DNA of 64,000 bases from Neoscytalidium dimidiatum (taxonomy: Eukaryota; Ascomycota; Dothideomycetes; Botryosphaeriales; Botryosphaeriaceae), in the NCBI GenBank assembly GCA_037367355.1, contig CM074702.1, forward strand, positions 2,914,001 through 2,978,000, written 5' to 3'. The notes under the pieces are model-generated. The model was not told the DNA's origin. It worked only from the letters and a program-made list of their open reading frames with translations, and did no database searches. Made by a program: the position numbers and the translations under genes. Of this stretch, positions 21,253 to 33,039 are shown piece by piece; position 1 is the stretch's first letter, and each line of letters opens with the position of its first letter.

Positions 21253-23011
21253 ATGCCTAAAGTTGGACGACAACTTCCAGGTGGACGCGCTGCGGAGGCT
21301 TCCTCCTCGGGTTGGAAGAGCAGATTCAGCGCACAGCAGCTGGAGAGAAAACGGCAGATGGACCGAGCCAGTCAACGTCGGGCATGACAAGGGTCCAAAG
21401 AACTTGTCGCTGAGCTTGAACGGATGGTCGGTTTGGTCGCTGAAGGCCTTGACCAAGCACCTGCTAAAATAGAATGCCGCGCTCAAGTCGACAGTACAGC
21501 GCCTGACCGCCAAAATCGAACACATCAAGATCGACCTGCAGGATTTCTTGGCTGCAGAGGATAGAGGGAGGTCTCCAGCAGCCGCAGAAGAGGGACGGTC
21601 GCCGCATCAACAGGCCAGCACGCACAGTGCCGGACCGACCCGCGGGTGCCAGTCCGCGTTCTTCCAGATTGCCAACCTGTGGGGCCGAACGCCGGCAGGC
21701 TGGGCCAACAATTTAGGAGAAACTTTCGTCGAGTCTGTGATCGCCTGGAGGGACGAACGTGGCTATAGAGGGGTGCAGCTCCTATCCTCCGTCGTGACCG
21801 TCCATCATAACCAGGGAATGGTTTTCTTTTCGCTACATCTGTTAATGTCTGATGGTCCACAGATTCCCTGTCCGAACAGTCCATCTCGAGAGATATTTAT
21901 CATCAGCTCAGAAATAGCTTATTATCCGATGCGAAGCCAGTCAAGCAAGCGGATACACCAACGCGCGCTCCGAGGCAACCGAGCTTGAAAGGCAGAGCCG
22001 TGAAGCCGCCTGTCTCGTATGTACAGCTGTCTGCCCTTGGCGAACGCGCTTCCACACCATTTTCGAGTTCGTGGCCATGTTTTGGGCCGTTTACAGGCAC
22101 TTCCTCGTCTGTTCCCGCATCTGGCCCCTCCTGCATCTGGCTGACTATCTACAGTTTTTCTTATTCCCGACAGCCCGCAATCTTTCCAAATGCTTTGCGT
22201 GGCATCGACCGCTCGCTGAGCAATTTCGGCAAGATCAACCAGACTATATCAATCTCTTGGTGTGGTAATGACCAAGCTGAGCACTAAGAATTCCGAGAAA
22301 CATCGGCTGACGCGTCACCGTCCACAGGCCGCACCTTCGCCGAAGTCTCACCACAAGGTGGCCTGACTACACGTACAAGGATGCCGTCGACACGCTCGTA
22401 CGAAGCTTCGCAATTAAGGGGGACCACGGGCTGGGGAAGCCTGAAGACGCGATTGTGGTGAGAGACGACGGCTCGGAACTCGCGCTGTCGGCCCCGTTCG
22501 AGTCTGCTATTGCCGCGCTGCACACTTTCGCCACGGACCCGGTTGTCTCGTCGCGCTATTCAGAGTCGGCGCCGTTCGTGTCCGCAGAGCCTCTTCCGGC
22601 GCTTGACGGATCCCAGATCGGGTTGAATCTGTGGCGCAGGAGAACGGCCGCGGACCCTCACGGCCCTTCTGCAAGCGGTCGAGAGGACTGCGAATCATCC
22701 ACTCGTCTGTATCTCGATAGTCTGGGGCAGTGGCTGCGGTAGGATCTCAGGAGAGCCTGCTCTCGGCAACCACCGCGTCGATACGGCCGACATTGGCACC
22801 TAAGGTACATCAGAATCAGTCGTCCAATCCACACGCGGCCATCACAACGCCAGCGCCATGGCCAATCGATCTTGACACAGTAACCGCAGACCTAGAAGAC
22901 GGTTCCATCATTTCAGCTACTCTCAACGACGACCCGCTTCCGAACGGCAACTGTCCCCCCTGGCACGACATGGAGTGGATGCGAGAACTGTTCCCAGACC
23001 AGACCATGTAA
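21253..23011 (+). pseudogene. bZIP transcription factor, pseudogene
   Basis: From the ATG at 21253 the frame gives a basic region ERKRQMDRASQRRA, then a TGA (21385-21387) in the middle of the basic motif. Past the stop the same frame gives KELVAELERMVGLVAEGL, the start of a leucine zipper. The next frame holds NAALKSTVQRLTAKIEHIKI, the rest of the zipper, preceded by a TAG, so there is also a frameshift near 21460. Downstream pieces (HFLVCSRIWPLLHLADYLQ about 22090, and a Pro/Asp-rich tail ending PWHDMEWMRELFPDQTM at 23011) could be the regulatory region of the same gene, across further frame changes. An intact version would bind DNA and regulate nearby genes, plausibly the monooxygenase next door. 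Confidence 0.5.
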
Positions 23012-23053
23012 AACAGTGCAAACAAGTTACCGACACATCCATTCCATTTCCTC

Positions 23054-25130
23054 TCAAGATATGCTTTCCCTCAGACCACTGTAGCACGGAAACAGAAAAA
23101 CGAATACAAAACGGACCCCCTGCCCAATCTCATCCACCCCCACCACCGTCGCGCCGCCGAACGTGCCCTCCCTACGCCCGTCCCGCCCCGTCACGTCCAG
23201 CGTCGCCACCTTCCTGCTCGCGTCTGCCAGCCAGGCTGGCAGCCGCTCCGAAGTCGCTAGGCGCGCCGGCTCGCGCGTAGGCGCCACGACGTCGTCGCCC
23301 CAAGGCTCCGGGCTCTCGTAGATCCGCGTGTCCAGCGCGTCAACCCGGAAGTACGGCACCATGTCCGCGGCGGGGTCGCGCTCGCGCCGTGTGAAGCTGC
23401 GGTATATGAAGGCGAATATGTTGGGCTGTGTGAAGGGAATTTCTAGCGTTAGTGAGATGGCGGTAGTGGCAGGAGTAATGGGAAAGAAGGAGATAGCGGG
23501 GTGTACACTTGTACGTAGATGGGCAGGCAGGCCTTTAACTCGTTCATGTAGCGGATGTTGTAGGCCTCCCAGCGCGGGCACCCTTCTACATCCATAGCCA
23601 AATTCGGGGACGAAGCCGTCGACGAGGTCATCTCGGCCGAAGTATTCTTTCATCTTCTCCTTCGCAGCCTACATTAGACATTCCTATCAGCTCAAGGGTA
23701 GGAATCATGGGATCCACTTCCAATGGGCGTGGAGACGCCGAGCACACCTCAGCAACTGCCTTTTGCTCAGCGCTAGCCGGGAACATAGACTTCCACATCT
23801 CATTCACCATGAATTCCGTGGCCGCGCCTCCTTGACCAGATCGTCTAAGTTGTGCCGGAAGTGCTCGCGCTGCTCGGAAGTCCCTGCGGACGCGAGAGAC
23901 AATCAGCACCTTCTCAGTTCAAAAACATACGGGGACATATACATTCCATCTGTAATAATGGGCATCAGCATCGATATGCAGTCATTCTGTGTGTTGTATG
24001 GCTTTAGAGAAGTCAACACTCCTATTCGTCGGTTCCGGCTGTCCCGAGGAGAGCCAGGTCTTGTTGCGGAGAAAGACGTGCAGGCGGTCGACGTGCGGCT
24101 GCATTCCCGGCACCGTCTGCACGACGCTCGCACTGTTCCCGAAAACGGTCACCGCCCGCCCTTTCCACTCGTCCCTGCCAAAGTCCGACGGCCACTGCGC
24201 GGTATGCACGATGCGGCCCTTGAACTCTTTGATGCCGTCGATAAGCGGCAGGATCGGATTGTTAAGAAGACCACCTGCGGCTTGCAGGAGGACGTCCTGA
24301 GAGGCGCAGCATTTCAAAATGTGTTCCTCGGAATTAAGAGGGGAATATGGGGAGGCATACGCAGGAGCCGGATATCTCCTCCACGGTGCCGTCGATGTAC
24401 AGCTTTTCGATCTTGAGATTCCACTTGCCTGCCCCCTCGTGCCAGACGGCTTCAGCCATGCGGTGGTTGAATTTCATGAATTTGCGCAGGTCGAAGGCGC
24501 GGCAGACGCGGTCGAGATACTTCCAGATGGACTCGGCTTTGGAGTAGTACTCGGGCCATTCGGGCTTAGCGCGGGTGAGTTCAGCGTTTGATGCGGGCTG
24601 ATTGCAAAGGCGCGCTTACGTTCAGGGGAAGGGATATACGTAGGAGTGCGATGGCACATCGCATGCGCAGCTGGGGTAGCGGTTCTCCAGCTGCGGAAGA
24701 GAAACGCGAGCTCTGTCAGTTGATGGCTGATATATGACTGATATGCGTTCTGGGCAGATGCTCACCCAGGCTCCGCCAATGTCTCCGTTTTTTTCGTATA
24801 TGACATGCTATAAGCGGTCCGACGTCAGTGAGACTCTTTTGACATGTCCTCCACCTCCGGATTACTCGCGCCCATGTTCTCCAGCTCCCTCTGGAATCGA
24901 TACGCGAGGAGGAATCCGCTGTAGCCGGCGCCAATGGTGGTAACACGCATACGCCTGTTCGAGGGGTCTATGTAGGTTTTGTCAGGCATAAAGTAACCGT
25001 CGACATTGTTGTGGTAGGGCAAATCGATCCCGTCGGTGTTCCGGCCGTGAGGGACGTCGCTTCCATTGACGGCCGATCGATGATCGGCGACGCCGTGGCC
25101 GTTGACAGTAGACTCTCTACTTGGGCTCAT
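23054..25130 (-). pseudogene. Baeyer-Villiger-type flavin monooxygenase, broken
   Basis: The ATG at 25130 starts MSPSRESTVNGHG; then come VTTIGAGYSG (FAD-binding GxGxxG), [35 protein letters not shown], a helical segment with PEWPEYYSKAE, and EFKGRIVHTAQWP, an exact match to the BVMO fingerprint FxGxxxHxxxWP. VFGNSASVVQTVPG is the second nucleotide-binding site. Introns are visible at about 24865-24811, 24755-24703, 24620-24570 and 24357-24302. Breaks: a TGA at 24622-24624 one base out of frame after VYPFP, a one-base deletion near 23830 before EFMVNEMWKSMFPAS, and the loss of the C-terminal 200 or so residues after GYGCRRV near 23590. The final open frame to 23054 (with PNIFAFIYRSF) is not recognisable as BVMO. 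Confidence 0.65.
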
Positions 25131-25972
25131 CTCTGCGCAGTTCTTTCGGTCTTGAGAAAATACAAGTTTCAAGTATGCCGAGAACATAAGAACCTGTCGG
25201 CAACGACGCCAATGGCCAAAAGGAGCATTCAAAAGGTGTTAAACTTTCTTTCAAATTTGACATGCGTAACTAAATTTACTTGCGTACTTCGCTCATATTC
25301 TGATGCAATGTTCCGCAAAGGGGCCACTTCCAGTCCAGTACGAGTCGTTGAGTACGACCTCGCGTTATCCTCAAACGAGTCGTACAATCCGACGTAACCG
25401 CGCGAACAAGCTATAATAATTTTTCATCCATAGCCCCACACAGTTGATAATGCTTTATCAGGTCTAACGTGCCCATCACTCATCGAGTACAGCAATGCCC
25501 TCACCTCCCCAAGCGCAACACCACCCTCTACCAAACCACACCCGTAGATTGACCCATGCTCGTTCCATCTCTTGACAGTGTCGTCCACGTTGAACCACCA
25601 ACTAAACTCGGAATCATCTGGCTCGTCCTGGACAACCCCAAACAGCATTCCGCAGCGCGTTTCTGAAGCGGCTACGGCCCCACGCTCAGGGGACCACGGG
25701 CCAGTGTTGGTCACTCCAGAGAGTGGACTTGGGGCGTTTGCTTGAGATGTGTGTGTCGGTGAGGACGCCGCACTGTCTAAAGTCGACAAACCCACTTCAG
25801 CGCACCTGCGCTCGCCAGCGGTCGTATTCGCGATGAGAGATCGGAGACAGCATGCAAGTTCATCGCCCAGAATGGGAAAAGGTGCCCAAGAGCCTGCACC
25901 AGTATCGGTGTCGACTGCGCTTAGACAGGGGGCTACGGAGACTGGATACGGGACAAGCTAGTGCTGGAATAT

Positions 25973-28153
25973 CTATCTGAGGTACATGAGCTGGAGATGA
26001 GTGATTCCACCGAGAGGCTTGCCGCATCCGGACTGTGCGTGTCGCCTGAGGGGGCCTTTGCTTTTCGGCTGATACTGGTGTAGGAGGTTGGTCGGATATT
26101 CGTTTCTCGGAGCGTAGCTTCGAAGCTTACAATGCGTTCTGCTGCCCTGTGCTGGTCGCCGAGCATGGGAAGGATATGAGTCAGCAGTAGAAGCTACGGG
26201 CGCTGTTTTCTCTAATTCTATCAACAGATGATTTCATGATGTCGAGTAGGTGGATGGTCGCGGCGGCTTGTAGATCAGTAGCAACTTTGGAAAGGAAGTA
26301 TTTAACAATTCCAAGACTGCCTACGTCCACTGCTATCGACGTGATGAAGCTTGCAGCACGACAGACCTCATAACGAGCAATGGCGACTGGTCTTGATCCA
26401 TTCCCTGCCCCGGAAGCTCCTGTCACTGAGGAAGATAGAGCTGTGTAGCAGACCATCTGAAGAAGTCAGTTGAGCAAATTGACAGTGTGAAAGGTCATGT
26501 GGAGGTATGCCTTATGCACATCCATTGCAGGATAGCCGCAAGGCTTTCCTGGATACCTGGCATGGACTGGCAGGTCGTCTATCCACTTCTGCAGTTCTCG
26601 CCTGCAATCTTGGACTCCCCAATATTCGCAGCCCTTGGCTTCTGACGATATTGTCGCTTTCGATCTACCAGCAGACCCTGTTCCGTGTCTATCCATTACC
26701 CAGCATTGCACGGATAGGACGTGGCCCCTAGTGATGCACAGCTTTGACATCTCGATGCAGAGATTGGCTGCTTCCTGCAGCCTGTTCTGGTCCCTTGCAA
26801 GCGTTTAGTCTGACGAAATACAGTCCATAGCATCTGGAACTCCATTCGGTTGAGATCTTAAGTGGTTAGTGGTGGAACATCGTAGTCAACCTCACTGATA
26901 CGCGGTGGCTGTTGTATCCTCATGGCAATAAGGCGGTCGCGCATGTATAGACACCACCATAATCGCTTTCGCAGAAACCTTGAATTTGGGCGCACACAGT
27001 TACTTTCCGGGTTCCTATGGATGCCAATAGCCTGAGCCAGTGATATTGCAATGCCCAGCCAGTACCAACAGTCCTTATGGCCTACTTGTAGATCAGAGTA
27101 CGTCAGATGTGCAAGTGATTGAACGACTGTCAAACGGTCCGTCTCATAGTCGAAGTCATAGAGCACCTGAACTCGGTAAGCGCTAGTTCAATGGATTTCT
27201 CTTCATGGAGGAATTTCTTGCAGGGTCCAGCGGACACACACCCTTCCTCTCTGGAAGAAATCACGAGAAGCTTCCTCAATCGTCTGATAGCCGCTCGGCG
27301 TGCAAGATTTCCATAGTAGCGAAAGGACATCCGACAAAAAGAACCGCATAGAGCAGCATCAAGCTTACTTGAGCCTGGCTCCCCTCCATTACATCTACCG
27401 TACTGAGAAAGTCGTTCAGATCGAGAGTGGGCAGATAAGGTAGCACGAATTTTACTGCGGCATGTAGGAGTTCTTGTCCTAGTCATAGCCCAGGAATTTT
27501 CAGCACCCGTTTGCTGTGCAAGTGTGCAACCTCTTCCGGTCCAATCGTCTCTGGAGGAGCCTTGATGAATGGTGGTAAGGTCCAAGTCCCGAGGCTCGGG
27601 AGATCTTCGAACAGGTTTGTCGGCGCCCAGTCACCACCATGCAAAATGGCTGATTTCGCCTGAGAAGAGTTTAGGGGTTCACCTATGGCTAGATTCGTCC
27701 ATTCAGGAGCTGCAATTTGATCGCTGACAGTGTTTGGCTGTTGCCCGTTTCTGCTCAATGAATTATTTTTCTGCCATTTCCTAAGTCGTAACGAAATTGC
27801 GCGGCAGTTATCCACAGATGCTACTATGGATATTTGTTGGATACTAACCTTTTTCTCTGTGGCTTAAAAACAATACATTCGAGCTCATCCAGGCGGCAGT
27901 GTGTACAAGGAGCAACATGCTGCACCGCGTTACACCTGACCTTTCGCTTCCTACATCTTTGGCATGCGTTCGAGGCCCTCCCCGTCAAAGACAACTTCCG
28001 TCCCCGCTGAATATGTCCCGATGGTCCGTTTCCATGCTCACTCTTTGAATTAAGTGAATCTGGTCTCAACAATTCAACGTTGGGAGCAGAAAGCATCAGA
28101 GGACGTATAGTAGGTAGGGGACCCATTGCTCTCGTTGCAGCCAGCTTGATCAA
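25973..28153 (-). pseudogene. Zn2Cys6 regulator, CTF1-beta-like, pseudogene
   Basis: Exon 1 (28153-27849) carries the binuclear zinc cluster, CQRCRKRKVRCNAVQ followed by CTHCRLDELEC, as in cutinase-transcription-factor-1-beta-like regulators. A 68-bp intron (27848-27781) follows in phase. The middle domain is recognisable: ELLHAAVKFVLPYLPTLDL, then LYDFDYETDRLTVVQSL, GIAISLAQAIGIHRNP and RKRLWWCLYMRDRLIAMR, the fungal-trans core. In-frame stops: TGA at 27483-27485 before that domain, further stops and frame changes at about 27130-27330, TAA at 26858-26860 and TGA at 26466-26468. An open frame at 25795-25424 could be its tail. It would have been a nuclear DNA-binding activator; next to the dead BVMO it suggests a cluster regulator. 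Confidence 0.65.
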
Positions 28154-29349
28154 TTTGCCGTATCATGTCGCATGAACCAGAAACATCATCATCCCAGCAA
28201 GAAAATAACAGACTTTCAAAGAGAACTTAACGTAAGACCCTAAGGAGCATTGCATTCAAAGCTTTTAATTGGTGCATTTTCAAGGTGCAGGTAGTGGCCT
28301 CCTGTGTATGCACGGCGGGAGATCGGAATGCTACGCGATGATGATCTGGACGAGTCGACACAGACGATAATCGTCATGTCTAAAAGATGGTGGTTCACTA
28401 AAATCTTTCACTAAACGTTAAAGAGAAAAGCGGTACGAGTCGGACTATCCGACGCTAGTTTAGTGTTCTTCGATAAGCTTAGAACATGGTCGTTATGCAT
28501 CTGAACCCACTCGAGATGTTCGAGAACTCGGTCCTGTAAGGTATTTACTTCTTAAAAGACATGAATACTTTATATTGGAGGACTGAGCACGAAGTTCTGT
28601 AATATTCAGGTGGGCGCACTTCGCATGCACTTTTTCCTCCGGGCTACCGGCGATACTTTACAGTTCCCGCGATTGAGACGAATCAGAGTCAGCACTAATC
28701 CCCGAACCCAATTTGGATTAAGCGAAGATATGGTTGCGTGGTCAACTTCTCTGCCACTCCCCTATTCAAATATGCTCAGAAAGTCGTATTCAATTCGCTA
28801 ATATTACGTATTCTCTTCAACAAAGACCCTCCCCTTCCCCAAAAGTCGAGAAGGGCTATTGCCGAACCTCGCAATGCTTGCTGATTGGTCAGTGGAGCTG
28901 TGTTAAAACCAGAGCTACAGAATACCCGAGGCACCTGCTGTTCGAGATTACTAAGCCCACCCTCTGCAAGTAGTACTTTACCTGCACATTTTGGCCCCGG
29001 TACCGTCTCTACTCACGGAGCTCCCGGGCTTGGCACCAGGGTTTACTACTCGTTAAGCCCCTTAGCCACTACTGGACTGGGTAACACACGCACTTCCCAC
29101 GACGAATCCTCTAAGGCACCTGTGATTCTACCCGATTTGATCGGTAAGTCTGGCTATTCACTGAAAGAGGTTCAGAAGAACAAGGCTAATACATTGAATG
29201 CAGCAGAGCTAAGCGTTGAAAAGTTCCGCTGTGGCCTAGCATCAGATTAGAGAAATGAAGCTCATCTACAGAGGAAATAGAAAGAATACATGAAGCTGCG
29301 GCCGTCATCATGTCCGCATCCAGTCTCTGCTTGCGAAGCTTCCCTTTGC
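28154..29349. other. Intergenic region, partly AT-rich
   Basis: About 1.2 kb. The first 250 bp would be the promoter of the dead Zn2Cys6 gene. I see no terminal repeats, RNA gene or coherent protein. Confidence 0.35.
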
Positions 29350-29756
29350 GACACGGCAAACCAGATCTCGTGTCAAAATCCTTCAGCGTACTTTCTGTCC
29401 CCTTCTTGCCGTGCTCATGGCCCTCTGTACTACTACCCTCGGCCGCGGCATCTCTCAAGTCGTCAACAACTGCGCCTTTGGCGTCATCGCCCTGCCAATC
29501 CAAGGGATCACCTACTACCAGCCCGTCGTCATCCTCGCCGGCGGCGGCGAGTCCTCCGACGCCATCGAGCACAATACCGAAGCGCGCGGCTTCCCTCTGT
29601 ATGCGGCCGGCGACGAGGATACTGCGCTGGGAAGCCGTCGACGAGGAGTGGAACTACGTGTACTACGAGATCTACAACAGCCCGCCGAGCAACATCGGTG
29701 GCACCTTCACGCTGAAGCCGAGTAACAGCGATTGCGATAGCATCGATGTCAGGTAG
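29350..29756 (+). pseudogene. Small secreted BYS1-like protein, frameshifted
   Basis: A frame around 29366-29625 reads a hydrophobic leader (PLLAVLMALCTTTLG), then SQVVNNCAFGVIALPIQG and a Gly-rich loop, resembling the start of BYS1/thaumatin-like small secreted proteins. From about 29626 the sensible sequence moves to another frame: LRWEAVDEEWNYVYYEIYNS, then PSNIGGTFTLKPSNSDCDS, ending in TAG at 29754-29756. One or two bases near 29626 account for the shift. The expected start codon before KILQRTF reads GTC, so the start may also be lost, with ATG 29417 as fallback. Assignment to BYS1-like is by pattern only. Confidence 0.45.
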
Positions 29757-31540
29757 GTCGTCCTCAACGATACGTCTACAGTATGGCATGTGTTCGACGC
29801 TGATGTGTCGTTCACGTGTTCGCTGTGTGATTAGTCGATGCTTTGGTGGAGTGGATGGGGATCAGATAGCTTATTATAAGTGCAAAACTTGGTCTTGGGT
29901 TTGATTTGCTGTACCAGTATTCCGTGCGCAGCGGTGTACCGGAGGTGATCGGTGAAGGACAGTGGACTGCTTGATGGCACCCTGATGAAGGCGTCAAGTT
30001 CCTTTCACTGATTCAGACCAGCAGCACTCTTTACGTACGACAGGAGATTCTGTGGGCGCATGGCATACGAATCATAAGACGTGCCCGTGGCCACGATGCT
30101 CTCGGTAGTCCTTCCGTGCAGCCACAATCGAGACGGTACGAATTGCGTAATTCATCAGAAGCCTCGGTGGTTATCCGGCCGACCCGAAATAGATTGCGAA
30201 GTCGAGTCGAGGAGGCGATATTGTGCGCAAAATGTAGATGTGCAAATGCGCCGGGGTGTTGCTTTGAGATGACATAGAAAACGGTTGCAGCGGATAAATC
30301 TGATTATGCATGTGAATGAGAGAATAAAGCCGACGCAAGGGTGCAAGAGGGTTTACCGGAGATGAATGGATGACATGGTCCGAAATGCTTCGTACGAAGA
30401 TACAGAGGGTTGAGTCTCGACATCCTTGGCAGTCGAGACTTGAGCTCCTTAAAAGATGATTCTATGAAGGTAATTGTCTGTTTAAGACGCCATAGTCCGC
30501 CGAGGATTAGCGCAGAGAATGAGCACTGACTATAAAGTTCCTAAGTAAATGATGGAAGAAGATGTGGAACTTGAGTGAACAAAAGATACGACGCCCGAGG
30601 AAACATTGCTCGAGGCCGCGGGATGGTACCTGCACGAGGGAGAATTGCGTTTGTTGATCGTATATCTTGGACGGAAGGAATGCATGGTTCAATGTTACTG
30701 CATATTGCCTCTTCCCTGTTCTGAAACCAGTGCGGCATTGGCATGGCGTAATTGTAGGGCCCGAGGTACACATGCCACATGTTACTGGCCCCGTCCGCTA
30801 TAAACAGCACGTCAATGACTGATAACTATTCTTTTTTGTAGCGCAGAGACACGCATCAAGGTCACAATACATTCATAGCGCGGCTGTAATTCTCTGCAGT
30901 GTATACCGACCAGTTCATTTCTTACGCTGGCGCATCCGGGTGTTAGATGTAGGAGGACTGTCGACGGGAGAAGATCGACCGAGGTACATTGAAGCCAAGA
31001 TCGGGTAAGATCCGACGGCTTTGTTTATCTTCCGGCGCGATCGGATCTACTAGCCTCTAAACTTTATTCCTACTTAACATACCTACCAGGCTGACTCGGC
31101 TTATAAATATCGTGGTGGTGAAACGCTGAACGTCACTCATCATCGCTTAACATCACGCAACAGCCGACAACAAATGTTCAGACGTCATGGTAAATCTTGG
31201 CGGACTTTCTCGTGAAGGTATATCCCTCTCATGGAACTTGCCTCAGCCCACAACTTGTTCTTTCGGCCGTTGGTGCAACAGCGGACGAGAACCTAAACAC
31301 CAACCATATGCGCCAGACCGAGGTTCACGATTTGCAGTGTGCCGAGTGATGTCACATCGCACCAGTCGGCAAGACGACGCGCAATTCATGAAATATATAA
31401 GCATCAGACAATACGCTCCCCTTCTCCCTAAGCTCTAATACTCATCGCTACTTCATCGCCTTCTCGCATTATCAATCAAGGCAACACTTTCCAGCAAAAA
31501 TCCAACCACCGCAGAACCCAATTCACAGCAAAACATCACA
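29757..31540. other. Intergenic region with promoter of the repeat protein gene
   Basis: About 1.8 kb with no gene. Short ORFs lack motifs. The last 150 bp hold the TATA element and a CA-rich leader of the downstream gene. Confidence 0.4.
31394..31400 (+). promoter_or_regulatory. TATA box of the tandem-repeat secreted protein gene
   Basis: TATATAA, 141-147 bp before the ATG at 31541, followed by a C/A-rich leader typical of an expressed fungal gene. Confidence 0.5.
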
Positions 31541-31900
31541 ATGCACTTCACAACCCTCACCCTCCTCTTCCTCGGCGTCACCCTCTCCACCGCCTCGCCC
31601 ACCCCCCAGCTCGACACTGCCCTCGGCCAACTCACCGACGCCATCCCCCGCCCAGGCGAAGACCCGGCCAACAGCATCCCCGACCTGACTGCCGCGCTCG
31701 GCTCCGCCGTCAACGCCATCCCCGACGGCTCGCCCAACAACAAGCACAAGCACACGCGCCAGCTCGACACGGCCCTCGGACAGCTGGTCGATGCGATCCC
31801 GCGCCCGGGCGAGGACCCGGCGAACAGCATCCCGGATCTGACGGCTGCGTTGGGGTCGACGGTCGATGCGATTCCGGACGGTCGGAATGGCGGGGCTTGA
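31541..31900 (+). CDS. Small secreted protein made of two near-identical 41-residue repeats
   Basis: A single exon of 119 residues. Residues 1-19 are a signal peptide. Residues 23-63 and 74-114 are two copies of one unit that starts QLDTALGQL, continues DAIPRPGEDPANSIPDL and ends AIPDG; they differ at three positions only. A basic linker (SPNNKHKHTR, 64-73) separates them, so processing after Arg73 would release a second peptide starting at Gln74, like the first after Pro22. There are no Cys and no Tyr. No family is recognised. It could be a processed peptide precursor or a repetitive surface protein. Leader, TATA box and signal peptide support a real gene. Confidence 0.75.
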   Translation: MHFTTLTLLFLGVTLSTASPTPQLDTALGQLTDAIPRPGEDPANSIPDLTAALGSAVNAIPDGSPNNKHKHTRQLDTALGQLVDAIPRPGEDPANSIPDLTAALGSTVDAIPDGRNGGA

Positions 31901-33039
31901 GGTGCTGTTGGAAAGGATGGTTCTTTGAAGGATGGCATGTGGGTAGCTGGTATTGCGCGGCCGCTGGCAGATGTTGCGGTCTGTCTGTATGATTAGTACG
32001 GGACGGGATATGACGATTTAAGAACTATAAACTAAACTCATCACTCGCTTTACGAAGGTGCTACCATGCTCGGATATTTTCGAGGACATTACTATGAGCT
32101 TGACCCTGTATGACGCACGATGAGACGAGCCGCTGCTTGTAGCGAAGCTGGTTCCTGACCTTATTAACGGTGGTATGTAGCTGAATCCACCGGCAGGTTG
32201 CTGCTGTCTCTTGCAGGCCACCGATTATCTTTCAGGGTTTCCTGCATTGTGCGCGCGGTGCTCAACTCGTTGTTAAGGGAATAAATGCCGCTCTAGCGGA
32301 CCAGTGCTGTATTTCGAGGCTTGCGGCGCATTGTTGTTGTTGTTCTCTCGACCAGTTGAGGAAGCGCTGGGCCTGATTGCTGCGCATTGTGACGTAATCG
32401 ATGAGCGCCCAGGCGTCAGCGATGTTGATGAGGTCAAGGCCAGGCCTATCGACGCCGAAAGTATCGTGACTTTGTCAGTGCATGGTTGCTAGACTCTCGC
32501 TCTCAAGCGGTAGGCCGTGCGACGGAGGTCTCTTGGGTGACGAATCGTGTAGGTAACGGTGCGGTTCTCTCTAGGTACTATTGTCGCCTGCGATATCTAG
32601 GTACATTCCTGGCATAATGAACAACCCTGGCGGTTCCTACTGTCGTCGGACGCCGGGAATACTGGCTCTGACTTGCTGCGAAGCGGTGAGGCTTAGCGCG
32701 AGCCTCGAAGATGCCGACGGTGACGGTGCCGTGAGCTATTCTAAGCCGGCTCGTGGCTATAAGTACAATTGGCGGCACGACCTACTGTGATGAGTCTCGA
32801 TGCTGCTATAGAGAGTCCGCACGAAGTGCGAGAGTCTAGGTACACGCGAGGGCTATAAGGTGCGGAAGCACGTAACGTCGTCACGTGCCCGCACACCTGC
32901 GATTTGCAAGTCGTCACGTACAATGTCTCAACACCACTTCTTCGTTCAGCCGTTGCAACGGACCCAAATCTCATTCTAGAATCTTCCCCCTTTGACCTTA
33001 CAGCGCTTGACAGCTGGAGGCCTCCATTCTATATTATTT
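31901..33039. other. Convergent 3' spacer
   Basis: About 1.1 kb between two convergent genes, with only short random ORFs. A CTAGGTACA-type motif recurs near 32570, 32596 and 32834, which may be remnants of a short repeat. No gene seen. Confidence 0.35.

Noticed and set aside
31541..31900. Repeat protein as a dikaritin-type RiPP precursor
   Set aside because: The repeats lack the Tyr-containing cores and KR sites expected, and no UstYa-type gene lies nearby.
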